From: Omnitrophica WOR_2 bacterium RIFCSPLOWO2_01_FULL_41_12
GTDB lineage: Bacteria > Omnitrophota > Gorgyraeia > Gygaellales > Profunditerraquicolaceae
Reading direction: 5' to 3'
Assembly: GCA_001805765.1 (NCBI GenBank)
Contig: MHGW01000004.1
Location: 1,928-19,288, forward strand
DNA length: 17,361 nt
The stretch's first letter is position 1, and every line of letters starts with the position of its first letter. This document shows positions 5,962 through 13,330 of the stretch, one piece after another. A program made the translations under genes and the position numbers. The notes beneath the pieces were generated by a model, which had not been told where the DNA came from, did no database searches, and saw nothing but the letters and a program-made list of their open reading frames with translations.

Positions 5962-7206
5962 ATGCGTGCGCCAGACCTGGCGAGTACAGACTTAAACGAA
6001 AAAGAAAAACGCAATATCGAGATTCTGGATATTTTAAGAAGGCGCGGGCCGATCAGCCGGCCGGATATCTCCAAAGAGATGGGCCTAAACGTGGTGACCA
6101 TCTCAAATTATGTTGATGATTTTATAAAACACAACCTGGTCTATGAAAAAGAGCTGGATGTCTCAGAGGGCGGAAGAAGGCCGGTCCTTTTAGACCTAAA
6201 TCCCCACGCGGGTTTTATCGTGGGGGTAGGGCTTAATCTGATGAATATGGTTGGCCTCCTGGTAGACTTAAAAGGAAATATCGTTACCAAGACCCAGACT
6301 GCCCGGCCCAAGGCCTCGGTTAAGGAAATTGCCGAATGTTTACTGGAGATTATCCGCGAGATTCTGCGGCGTTCCAAAGAGCACGCTTCCCAGATTAAAG
6401 GTATAGGCGTAGGCATTGCCGGCCTGATTAATAAAAAAGACGGCTCAATACATTGGCCGCAAAAAATGGACCATTACTATACTTACGCCTCGGTAGACCT
6501 GCCTTTAAAGGACTTAATTGAGAAAGAATTTAACCTGCCCACGCTCATTGAAAATGACGCCACTGCCGCCTGTTTCGGAGAACACTGGCTGGATTTAGGG
6601 CGGGGCTTAAAAAATGTCATCTATATGTTTTCCGGGGTAGGCTGCGGCATCATGATTAACGGCGAGGTTTATACCGGCACGCACGGTTATGCCGGAGAGG
6701 TTTCCATTTATAATTATAAAGAGCAGGACCTTTTTAATTGTCAGGCTGGCCGCAGTTGTTTCCTGAAACGCTGGGAAGTGGATTTAGGGATTGTAGAAGA
6801 AATCAAAGAGATGCTGGCAAAGGATAAAGAAGGCGGCCTAAACTTTTTTAAATTAACCGCATCCAATATGAATAACGTGGATTTAAAAAGCGTATTTATC
6901 GCAGCCAGGGCAAAAGACCCCCATGCAATTTCCGCGTTAGATATGGCAGCCAAGAGGCTGGGGATAAAGATTGCCTATCTAGTAAATTTATTTAATCCTG
7001 AATTAGTGGTGATTGGCGGAGGGCTGGAGGAGGCAGGAGAGAATTTTTTAAATAAGGTATCCTTAACCGTAAAAGACTGGGCCTTTAGAGAGATGACCGA
7101 AGATTTAAAGATTGTTTATTCTCAATTAAGAGAGAATGCCGTGGCCTTGGGAGCAGCCAGCCTATTTATGCAAAAGCTGTTTGCCCGGGTCTATTGCGGC
7201 AAATAA
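5962..7206 (+). CDS. ROK-family (NagC/XylR-type) transcriptional repressor
   Basis: The 414-residue protein joins an N-terminal winged helix-turn-helix (about 15-62, with GPISRPDISKEMGLNVVTIS) to a ROK sugar-kinase-like domain (about 80-405). The linker EGGRRPVLLDLNP (69-81) is typical of the repressors, and GIGVGIAGLI (147-156), LIENDATAACFGE (195-207) and PELVVIGGGL (about 350) are ROK signatures; the Asp of END (199) is the usual catalytic base. The ROK zinc site, normally His plus CxCGxxGC, is eroded: only C260 and C266 remain and the GxxGH His is replaced (GYAGEVSI), so sugar kinase activity is doubtful. Such proteins bind a sugar or sugar phosphate and leave their operator. No sugar genes are adjacent, and it is divergent from the pil operon, so the target is unknown. 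Confidence 0.9.
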   Translation: MRAPDLASTDLNEKEKRNIEILDILRRRGPISRPDISKEMGLNVVTISNYVDDFIKHNLVYEKELDVSEGGRRPVLLDLNPHAGFIVGVGLNLMNMVGLLVDLKGNIVTKTQTARPKASVKEIAECLLEIIREILRRSKEHASQIKGIGVGIAGLINKKDGSIHWPQKMDHYYTYASVDLPLKDLIEKEFNLPTLIENDATAACFGEHWLDLGRGLKNVIYMFSGVGCGIMINGEVYTGTHGYAGEVSIYNYKEQDLFNCQAGRSCFLKRWEVDLGIVEEIKEMLAKDKEGGLNFFKLTASNMNNVDLKSVFIAARAKDPHAISALDMAAKRLGIKIAYLVNLFNPELVVIGGGLEEAGENFLNKVSLTVKDWAFREMTEDLKIVYSQLRENAVALGAASLFMQKLFARVYCGK

Positions 7207-7247
7207 CACCCAAACCTATCGGATGGTTTGGTGTAAGCTTGTGCTTA
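7206..7247 (+). other. Two tandem hairpins ahead of the coiled-coil gene
   Basis: ACACCCAAACC (7206-7216) pairs with GGTTTGGTGT (7225-7234) with one bulged C; then TAAGC (7234-7238) pairs with GCTTA (7243-7247), next to the ribosome binding site AAGGAGGG (7247-7254). There is no T-run, so this is more likely a processing or translation-modulating structure than a terminator. Confidence 0.4.
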
Positions 7248-7256
7248 AGGAGGGTT

Positions 7257-8318
7257 ATGGAAAACAAGATAAAATTTATTATTATCGGACTGATCAGCGT
7301 ATTAGTCATTAGCTTTTTGATTACCCTGCAGACTTATAGCGCAAAAACGTCTTTGCTTAAGGAAAGAGAGGATTTAAAGAGAGAGAATCTTTCACTGGCC
7401 AACAAAATCGAGGAAGGTATTCAGGATGCGCGCAGGTTCCAAGACCGCGTAAGCGCTTTAAATATAGATGTAGATCGGGCAATAAGAGAAAAAGAAGAAC
7501 TGCAAAGTAAATATAATGTCTTGGTTAAGACCAGAGACCAGATACTTGAAGAATTGAAGTCAGCAAGGACTAAAAGAGAAGCGCCGGCAGAAGTGCAGGC
7601 ACAGCCCCAATTAGGCGATACTTACTGGGCAGGAATATTAAAGGCAAAGACAGACCTGGAATTTCAGTTAGAGAATATCCGTAATGAACTAAAGGATATC
7701 AGGATAAATAATGAACAACTGCAGAGAGAAAAGGCAACCTTGGATTTAGAGGCAAACAGCTTAAACAGAGAAAAACAGGATTTACAGCGCCAACTAGAAT
7801 ATAATCAGAAGTTAATGGATAGTATTGCCCAGGAATTAGTCCGGGAAAAGAATGATAAATTTCAAATCCACGACAATTTAAAGTTAATCCGCAATGAAAA
7901 TGCGCTCCTGCGCCGGCAACTGAAGAGTTTAAATAACCGCAAGATAAGCCTGGAAAGAAAACTTAGCGAAATACAAAAAAATAAGGAAGGCCGGCAGCAA
8001 GCCCAGGTTTCTAAGATGCAAGGGCAATCCGTAGAATTACCGCCGATAGTCGTGCGGCCAAAGGCAGAAGCAGAAACAGCGGCCTTAGAAGTGACCGAGA
8101 CCAAAGAAGGCAGCGTCTTAGCCATAAATAGAGAAAATAATTTTGTGATCATTGACTTAGGCCAAGAGCGAGGAGTAAAAGCAGGCGATACTTTTAAGGT
8201 ATATAGAGAAGAAAAGCCTATTGCAGACATAGAGGTTATTCAGGTGCGTCAGGAAATCGCAGCCTGCGATATCAAAAAGGAAACCACTCCCATAAAAGTG
8301 GGAGATATTGTAAGATAA
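7257..8318 (+). CDS. Membrane-anchored coiled-coil protein with FlgT-C-like domain
   Basis: From the ATG at 7257 the protein has 353 residues: a basic tail, one membrane segment (about 7-25, FIIIGLISVLVISFLITLQT), long coiled coils (about 30-105 and 128-245) split by an Ala/Pro/Gln linker, and a C-terminal beta-rich domain (about 283-353) with GSVLAINRENNFVIIDLGQ and GVKAGDTFKVYREEKPIADI. That last domain resembles the C-terminal domain of the flagellar protein FlgT, found in many non-flagellar envelope proteins. It would span the inner membrane with the coiled coil in the periplasm. AAGGAGGG precedes the start, with only 2 bases between them. An earlier in-frame ATG (7194) lies inside the ROK gene and would add 21 residues in front of the signal anchor. 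It is probably co-transcribed with the ROK gene 50 bp upstream. The function is unknown; an envelope or trafficking scaffold is a guess. Confidence 0.75.
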   Translation: MENKIKFIIIGLISVLVISFLITLQTYSAKTSLLKEREDLKRENLSLANKIEEGIQDARRFQDRVSALNIDVDRAIREKEELQSKYNVLVKTRDQILEELKSARTKREAPAEVQAQPQLGDTYWAGILKAKTDLEFQLENIRNELKDIRINNEQLQREKATLDLEANSLNREKQDLQRQLEYNQKLMDSIAQELVREKNDKFQIHDNLKLIRNENALLRRQLKSLNNRKISLERKLSEIQKNKEGRQQAQVSKMQGQSVELPPIVVRPKAEAETAALEVTETKEGSVLAINRENNFVIIDLGQERGVKAGDTFKVYREEKPIADIEVIQVRQEIAACDIKKETTPIKVGDIVR

Positions 8319-8320
8319 TC

Positions 8321-8459
8321 TAATGTTAAAATGCCTAATGACTAAATCCGAATGACTAATGAATGCCCAATGCCTAAATGCGTCAATGTCTAAATTAGTC
8401 ATTTAAACATTAAAGCATTAGTAATTCATTCGACATTCGTCATTAGAAATTCGACATTA
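8321..8459. repeat. Gene-less copy of the palindromic element at 893-1367
   Basis: This intergenic repeat has the same arms as the four-helix-bundle element but no gene: 8335-8356 equals 899-920 (22 of 22 bases) and 8424-8459 equals 1332-1367 (35 of 36). Left and right halves are imperfectly complementary (TAATGTT at 8321 against GACATTA at 8453-8459), so a transcript or single strand could fold into a long hairpin centred near 8394. It looks like a miniature derivative. It occupies almost all of the 163-bp gap between the coiled-coil gene and the LacI-family gene. Confidence 0.75.
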
Positions 8460-8481
8460 TTTTTTTCTTTATCATATATAA

Positions 8482-9510
8482 ATGGTTCGTCTTAAAAAAG
8501 GCCCCTCCAAAACTATCTCCATAATAGATGTTGCCCGCTTAGCCGGCGTATCCATCACTACAGTTTCGCGCGTAATCAATAAACTCTCTACAGTAAAAGA
8601 AAAAAACCGGATCAAAGTTTTAGATGCCGTAAAACAACTTAAATTTCAACCTTCGGTGTTTGCGCAAAGGCTGGCCACCGGAAAAAGTAATGTGGTGGCC
8701 TTGGTCATTCCCCGCTACGAAGGGATATTTTATTCGTTTTACGCGCTGGAGTTAATCCGAGGTATAGGTACTCTTTGCGAGGCCTTAAAATTAGACCTGC
8801 TGTTACATCTTACGGATAGCCGCTCCAAATTTAATTTAAGAGGCGTGGGTGGGGTAATTTTTGCCGACATCATTGGCAATCAACAACAAGTTGAGGAAGT
8901 ATTGGCTTGCGGCATTCCCTGCGTGGTGATCAACCAGTATGTATCCGATTTAGAAGTCAATTGCATTGCCATTGATAATGTTGCAGGCGCAGAGAGCGCA
9001 GTGAATTATTTAATCAGTTTAGGCCACAGAAGAATAGCCCACATCAGCGGCGATGTAGTGACCCAGGCAGCCAGCCAGCGCCTGCAAGGCTATAAACAGG
9101 CATTGCAAAAAAATAAAATTACTCTTGATGAAGGCATTATCTTTAAGACCGATTATTCCCGCGGACAGGCAAGGCTTTCCGCCGAAAAATTGCTTAAAGC
9201 GGATAAACCTGCCAGCGCAGTATTTGTCGCCTCTGATGCCATGGCATTAGAGGTAATGGCTGTGGCCAGAGAATTAGGTAAAAAGGTGCCGCAGGATTTG
9301 TCTATTGTCGGCTTTGATGATAATCCTTCCGGCCTTTATGGACCGGTGGCCTTAACCACAGTCAGGCAACCCTTAGTGCAGATGGCAGAAGAAAGTGTTA
9401 AGGTATTAAACCTGTTGATGAGCGCAAAAGAACCGCAGAAAACAAAAAAGATTCTCCTCCCCGCAGAATTAGTAATTAGAGAGTCCTGCCAGCCGATAAA
9501 AGCCGCCTAG
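8482..9510 (+). CDS. LacI-family transcriptional regulator
   Basis: The 342-residue protein has the LacI layout: helix-turn-helix ISIIDVARLAGVSITTVSRV (12-31), hinge helix FQPSVFAQRLATGKS (about 54-68), and a periplasmic-binding-protein-like effector domain (about 70-336). Conserved segments in that domain include GHRRIAHISGD, FVASDAMALEVM, SIVGFDDNPSG and LTTVRQP. Members are usually sugar-responsive repressors acting as dimers. The effector domain is slightly shortened around residues 105-120. The ATG at 8482 is the earliest possible start because TAA directly precedes it (8479-8481); no ribosome binding site is visible, so a leaderless or very short-leader message is possible. No sugar genes lie next to it. 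A probable terminator overlaps its stop codon, so it seems to be a single-gene unit. Confidence 0.9.
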   Translation: MVRLKKGPSKTISIIDVARLAGVSITTVSRVINKLSTVKEKNRIKVLDAVKQLKFQPSVFAQRLATGKSNVVALVIPRYEGIFYSFYALELIRGIGTLCEALKLDLLLHLTDSRSKFNLRGVGGVIFADIIGNQQQVEEVLACGIPCVVINQYVSDLEVNCIAIDNVAGAESAVNYLISLGHRRIAHISGDVVTQAASQRLQGYKQALQKNKITLDEGIIFKTDYSRGQARLSAEKLLKADKPASAVFVASDAMALEVMAVARELGKKVPQDLSIVGFDDNPSGLYGPVALTTVRQPLVQMAEESVKVLNLLMSAKEPQKTKKILLPAELVIRESCQPIKAA

Positions 9511-9517
9511 GCTTTTT
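9498..9517 (+). terminator. Probable intrinsic terminator of the LacI-family gene
   Basis: AAAAGCC (9498-9504) pairs with GGCTTTT (9510-9516) around a five-base loop that includes part of the TAG stop, and a run of five T follows (9513-9517). Only three of seven stem pairs are G-C, so strength is moderate. It separates the regulator from nrdJ. Confidence 0.5.
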
Positions 9518-9524
9518 GCTCTTA

Positions 9525-9572
9525 ATACAATTTGTTGTGTATTTAAAAACGTTATAATACTATATATTGTAT
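9525..9572 (+). promoter_or_regulatory. Tandem NrdR boxes upstream of nrdJ
   Basis: ATACAATTTGTTGTGT (9525-9540) agrees with the NrdR consensus acaCwAtATaTwgtgt at 13 of 16 positions, and ATACTATATATTGTAT (9557-9572) at 14 of 16. Their centres are 32 bp apart, the spacing known for paired NrdR boxes, which binds the repressor on one face of the helix. NrdR represses ribonucleotide reductase genes when deoxynucleotides are plentiful. Both boxes lie ahead of the likely -35 at 9579; a TATAAT (9553-9558) overlapping the second box could belong to another promoter. Confidence 0.7.
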
Positions 9573-9578
9573 TTTTTC

Positions 9579-9606
9579 TTGACAAAGATTTTTTTTGCGT
9601 TACACT
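9579..9606 (+). promoter_or_regulatory. Promoter of nrdJ
   Basis: TTGACA (9579-9584) is perfect; 16 bases later TACACT (9601-9606) matches the -10 consensus at four of six positions. The leader is about 55 bases and carries GGAGGA (9657-9662), 4 bases from the ATG at 9667. No cobalamin riboswitch fits in this short leader. Confidence 0.6.
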
Positions 9607-9666
9607 TTTATTTAATAGGAAAACCAGTTAACCGGCTTAATCATAAATTTTAATGCGGAGGAAAAT

Positions 9667-12600
9667 ATGGCTTTAAGATTATCGGAAAATGCCTTAAAGG
9701 TATTAGAGCGCAGATACCTTAAAAAAGATGAGCAGGGCAAGGTCATTGAGACGCCTGAGGAATTGTTTTTACGCGTGGCTGAGGCCATAGCAGCGGCAGA
9801 TAAATCTTACGCTAAAACAGAAGAAGAAATCGTTTTTTTAAAAGAGTCTTTTTATCGGATCATGACCGCATTAGAATTTGTGCCCAATTCACCTTGTTTA
9901 ATGAATGCCGGAAAAGAACTCGGGCAACTCTCCGCTTGCTTCACCCTTCCTATTGATGATTCCATGGAATCAATTTTTGAGACCCTCAAAGCAACAAGCC
10001 TAATTCACAAATCTGGCGGCGGCACAGGATTTTCTTTTTCGCGCCTGCGGCCAAAGAATGCCGTGGTCAGAAGCACTGGCGGCATTGCCTCAGGCCCGGT
10101 TTCCTTTATGAAGGTTTATGATGCGGCAACAGAGGCGGTGAAACAAGGCGGCTGTGTTGTTCCAAACACAAGGATTTCCACAGAATTTGGTTTAGTAAAG
10201 ATAAAAAGTCTTGGCCCTAAAGATACAGAGCATAACAGCTGGTCTGCGCATAATGGAAGACCGTTTATTGTAGCTACCGATAATGGACCTGCTGTCTCGG
10301 ATGAATTTTATAATAATGGATTAGCTGAACTTCGTAAAATTACAACTTACAACGGGTATTCTATCAGTGCCACACCGCAGCATAGGTTGCGGGTTATTGA
10401 TAAAGAAGGAAATTATATTTGGAAACATATAAAAGATATCCGGCCAGGAGATTGGCTTGCTTTACAGAAAGATACATACATTCAGGAAGGGAATTATCCA
10501 TTGCCTAAATTGGCTATAACGCCACATTTTAATTCTCAGAAAGTATCTCTACCCACCAGACCTTCACGAGAATTAGGGGAATTTGTGGGATTTTTTGTTG
10601 GCGATGGAGCAATGACTATAAATAAAAGAGGTACGGGTAGATTGATATTTACTATTAATGATGAAGCTAAAGATCTAAGAGACTATATATACAAGATTAC
10701 TCAAAAATTATTCGGACTGAAGTTTAGTTTACAAAAGAAAAAAGGCGATAAAAGCACAAACTATTTTTTAAACGCTACAACGTTGGTGAGTTGGCTTAAA
10801 CAGATTGGCATTGAGAAGAAGAATGCCTTAGAAGCAGATATACCGGAAATTGTCTTTCGGGCAGGTAAAAGTTTTGCCCAAGGATTTTTACGCGGTCTTT
10901 TTAGTGCCGATGGTAGTGTTACTAAAGAAGGTTACCCTTCATTATGTAGCATTTCCAGAAACTTAATATTTAATACCCAACTATTACTTTTATCATTAGG
11001 AGTACCTGCGAGAATCAGGGTTGATAAAAAAAGGCAGGGCGCTTTTGGTAAAAATCCTCTTTATAAATTAAGCATAATTACTCAAGATGGAATAAAAAGG
11101 TTTGCCGAGGAAATCGGCTTCATTACTTCTTTAAAGAATAAAAAGATTGAAAAAGCCTTTGATGGAGCTTGGGAATTTAATGATGTGATTCCTCATCAGG
11201 AAGAGTTAATACGTAAGATTTATAATGGTCCGGGAAGAGGCTGTGGGCCGAATCGCTGTAAACTTGGAGCTAATCGTAAACTTTATCGGGATCTACAACA
11301 TTATCTCGATGATGTAAACGCTCCTCGGAACCTTACACGTAGCCGCCTTATAAAACTAGCCAAGAAACACGCAGAGATTTACAATAATCCCACTATACGC
11401 TGGTTTCTCTCTAATCGCCAATTTTATGATAGAGTGGTTAAGGTAAGAAAAGGCCAAGATTTTACCTTGGACCTTTCTGTGCCCGAGAATAATACCTATA
11501 TAGCTAATGGGTTTGTTAGCCATAATTCTCGTCGCGGTGCAAACATGGGTATTTTAAGAATAGACCATCCGGATATTTTGGAATTTATTACCTGTAAAGA
11601 GAACAATAAAGAGATTACTAATTTTAATATTTCGGTGGCCATTACCGATGATTTTATGCAGAAATTAGCCCAGGCCGAGGATTACGATTTGATTGACCCC
11701 CATACGCACAAGCCGATAAAGCGCCTGAACACCAAAGAGGTCTTTGATTTAATCGTGCAGCAGGCGCACAAAAATGGCGAGCCGGGAATTATTTTTATTG
11801 ACCGCATAAATCAAAACAACCCTACCTCAAAGTTAGGCATGATTGAAAGCACTAACCCCTGCGGCGAACAGCCGCTCTTGCCTTACGAGAGCTGTGATTT
11901 AGGTTCTCTCAATTTAGCCCGTATGTATAAACAGGTGGGTAACCGCCATGAAATAGACTGGGAGAAATTAAAAGAGGTAACGCATTTATCCGTGCATTTC
12001 TTGGATAATCTCATTGACGTAAATAAATTTCCCCTACCGCAGATAGAGAAGGCCACTAAACTTACCCGTAAGATTGGCTTGGGGGTAATGGGCTGGGCGA
12101 GCCTGCTTATCCGCTTAGGTATTCCTTATAATAGCGAAGAGGCAGTAGCCCTGGCGGAAAAAGTGATGTTTTTTATTTTAAATGAAGCAATCAAGAAATC
12201 GCAGGAATTAGCCAAGACCAAAGGCCTGTTTCCGGCATTTAAAGGAAGTATTTACGATAAAAAAGAAGGCGGGCTCAAATTACGCAATGCCACTTTAACC
12301 ACTATTGCCCCTACAGGGACCATCAGCATTATTGCCGGTCCTTGTTCATCAGGGATTGAGCCTTTATTCGCCATTTCTTATTACCGTAAGGTCATGGATA
12401 ATGATAAATTAGTAGAGGTAGACCCTTTATTTGAAGAGATTGCGCGCGAGAGAGGTTTTTATAGTCGGGAGTTGATGGAGAAAATTGCCGAAAACGCCTC
12501 CATTCAAAATATTGAAGGTATTCCTGAAGATGTGAAAAGAATATTTGTGACGGCGCATGATATTTCGCCGGAATGGCATGTGCGCATGCAGGCAGCCTTT

Positions 12601-13329
12601 CAAAAATACGTGCACAACGCCACTTCTAAAACCATAAATTTTCCTTATGAGGCAAGCATAGAAGAAGTAAGTAAGAGTTATCTCTTGGCTTATGAATTGG
12701 GTTGTAAAGGGATTACTATTTACCGCGACCGCAGCCGCGAGGAACAGGTTTTGAATATTTCCCGTAAAGAGCAAAAAGAAGGCCCTAAGATTTTAGAGCC
12801 GGGTAAAATTTCTCCCCGGCCGCGTCCAGAGGTGATTACCGGCACCACCACTAAGGTGGCCACAGGCTGCGGCAATCTCTATGTGACCATCAATATTGAT
12901 GAGAAAAACAGGCCCTTTGAGCTCTTTACCCAGATGGGTAAAGCCGGCGGATGCGCGGCATCGCAACTGGAGGCCATTGGCCGTTTGGTATCTTTAGCTT
13001 TTCGTTCCGGTATAGAGGTAAAATCTATTATTGAGCAATTACGCAATATCCGCTGCCCCAGCCCTTCCTGGGAAAAAGGCCAGAGGATATTTTCTTGCGC
13101 TGATGCGATTGCCCGGGTGGTTGAGAGAAGATTAGTAAATAACCAAGCGGCTGTCGTTGTTGCGGAAACGCCTCAATTAGCCATGAAGCATTCCTCCGGA
13201 GATGAAAGCGTTAGTGTCGATATCGGTATGCACGGAGATATTGTCGGGGTTTGCCCGGATTGCGGAGGGGCGCTGCGCCACGAAGAAGGCTGCATCAAAT
13301 GTCAAGTCTGCGGTTTTTCGAAGTGCTAA
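9667..13329 (+). CDS. nrdJ: Class II (B12-dependent) ribonucleotide reductase, intein-containing
   Basis: The 1220-residue product reduces ribonucleotides to deoxyribonucleotides using adenosylcobalamin to make a thiyl radical. The intein occupies residues 163-620, so the spliced enzyme has 762 residues. Active-site residues are present: redox pair C91 (LSACFTLP) and C743 (ESCDLGSLNL), and thiyl C732 with N730 and E734 in NPCGEQ. LTTIAPTGTISIIAG (877-891) is the conserved phosphate-binding segment. A TSCPD domain follows (about 1059-1136), then a zinc-ribbon-like tail with C1196, C1199, C1209 and C1212, and a terminal pair C1215/C1220 (CGFSKC) that probably shuttles electrons from thioredoxin. 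No nrdB or NrdG-like gene is nearby, in line with class II, which works with or without oxygen. A strong ribosome binding site supports the start. apgM follows after one base. Confidence 0.95.
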   Translation: MALRLSENALKVLERRYLKKDEQGKVIETPEELFLRVAEAIAAADKSYAKTEEEIVFLKESFYRIMTALEFVPNSPCLMNAGKELGQLSACFTLPIDDSMESIFETLKATSLIHKSGGGTGFSFSRLRPKNAVVRSTGGIASGPVSFMKVYDAATEAVKQGGCVVPNTRISTEFGLVKIKSLGPKDTEHNSWSAHNGRPFIVATDNGPAVSDEFYNNGLAELRKITTYNGYSISATPQHRLRVIDKEGNYIWKHIKDIRPGDWLALQKDTYIQEGNYPLPKLAITPHFNSQKVSLPTRPSRELGEFVGFFVGDGAMTINKRGTGRLIFTINDEAKDLRDYIYKITQKLFGLKFSLQKKKGDKSTNYFLNATTLVSWLKQIGIEKKNALEADIPEIVFRAGKSFAQGFLRGLFSADGSVTKEGYPSLCSISRNLIFNTQLLLLSLGVPARIRVDKKRQGAFGKNPLYKLSIITQDGIKRFAEEIGFITSLKNKKIEKAFDGAWEFNDVIPHQEELIRKIYNGPGRGCGPNRCKLGANRKLYRDLQHYLDDVNAPRNLTRSRLIKLAKKHAEIYNNPTIRWFLSNRQFYDRVVKVRKGQDFTLDLSVPENNTYIANGFVSHNSRRGANMGILRIDHPDILEFITCKENNKEITNFNISVAITDDFMQKLAQAEDYDLIDPHTHKPIKRLNTKEVFDLIVQQAHKNGEPGIIFIDRINQNNPTSKLGMIESTNPCGEQPLLPYESCDLGSLNLARMYKQVGNRHEIDWEKLKEVTHLSVHFLDNLIDVNKFPLPQIEKATKLTRKIGLGVMGWASLLIRLGIPYNSEEAVALAEKVMFFILNEAIKKSQELAKTKGLFPAFKGSIYDKKEGGLKLRNATLTTIAPTGTISIIAGPCSSGIEPLFAISYYRKVMDNDKLVEVDPLFEEIARERGFYSRELMEKIAENASIQNIEGIPEDVKRIFVTAHDISPEWHVRMQAAFQKYVHNATSKTINFPYEASIEEVSKSYLLAYELGCKGITIYRDRSREEQVLNISRKEQKEGPKILEPGKISPRPRPEVITGTTTKVATGCGNLYVTINIDEKNRPFELFTQMGKAGGCAASQLEAIGRLVSLAFRSGIEVKSIIEQLRNIRCPSPSWEKGQRIFSCADAIARVVERRLVNNQAAVVVAETPQLAMKHSSGDESVSVDIGMHGDIVGVCPDCGGALRHEEGCIKCQVCGFSKC
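10153..11526 (+). mobile_element. Intein with LAGLIDADG homing endonuclease in nrdJ
   Basis: The 458-residue insert (protein residues 163-620) splits a conserved reductase segment, KQGG before and SRRGANMG after. Splicing motifs: first residue Cys163, block B T236-x2-H239 (ATPQH), and a C-terminal block with YIANGFVSHN ending in H619-N620, followed by Ser621 as the +1 nucleophile. Two DOD motifs mark a homing endonuclease: LGEFVGFFVGDGA (303-315, D313) and FLRGLFSADGSV (407-418, D415). Both acidic residues and all splicing residues are intact, so it should splice and may still be able to home. The segment between the second DOD motif and the C-block (about 490-595), with a Gly/Cys-rich patch GPGRGCGPNRCK, is an additional helical region. 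Confidence 0.92.
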
Positions 13330-13330
13330 T

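Noticed and set aside
7194..7256. Upstream ATG for the coiled-coil gene
   Set aside because: It lies inside the ROK gene and would place 21 residues and the two hairpins in front of a normal signal anchor; the ATG at 7257 has a strong Shine-Dalgarno sequence.
8287..8304. Hairpin CTCCCA/TGGGAG as terminator of the coiled-coil gene
   Set aside because: It lies before the stop codon and is not followed by a T-run.
9573..9666. Cobalamin riboswitch in the leader of the B12-dependent nrdJ
   Set aside because: The leader of about 55 bases is far too short and I see no B12-box-like sequence.
13202..13330. Upstream ATG for apgM
   Set aside because: The extra 43 codons lie within the zinc-ribbon end of nrdJ, and the family N-terminus begins at the ATG at 13331.
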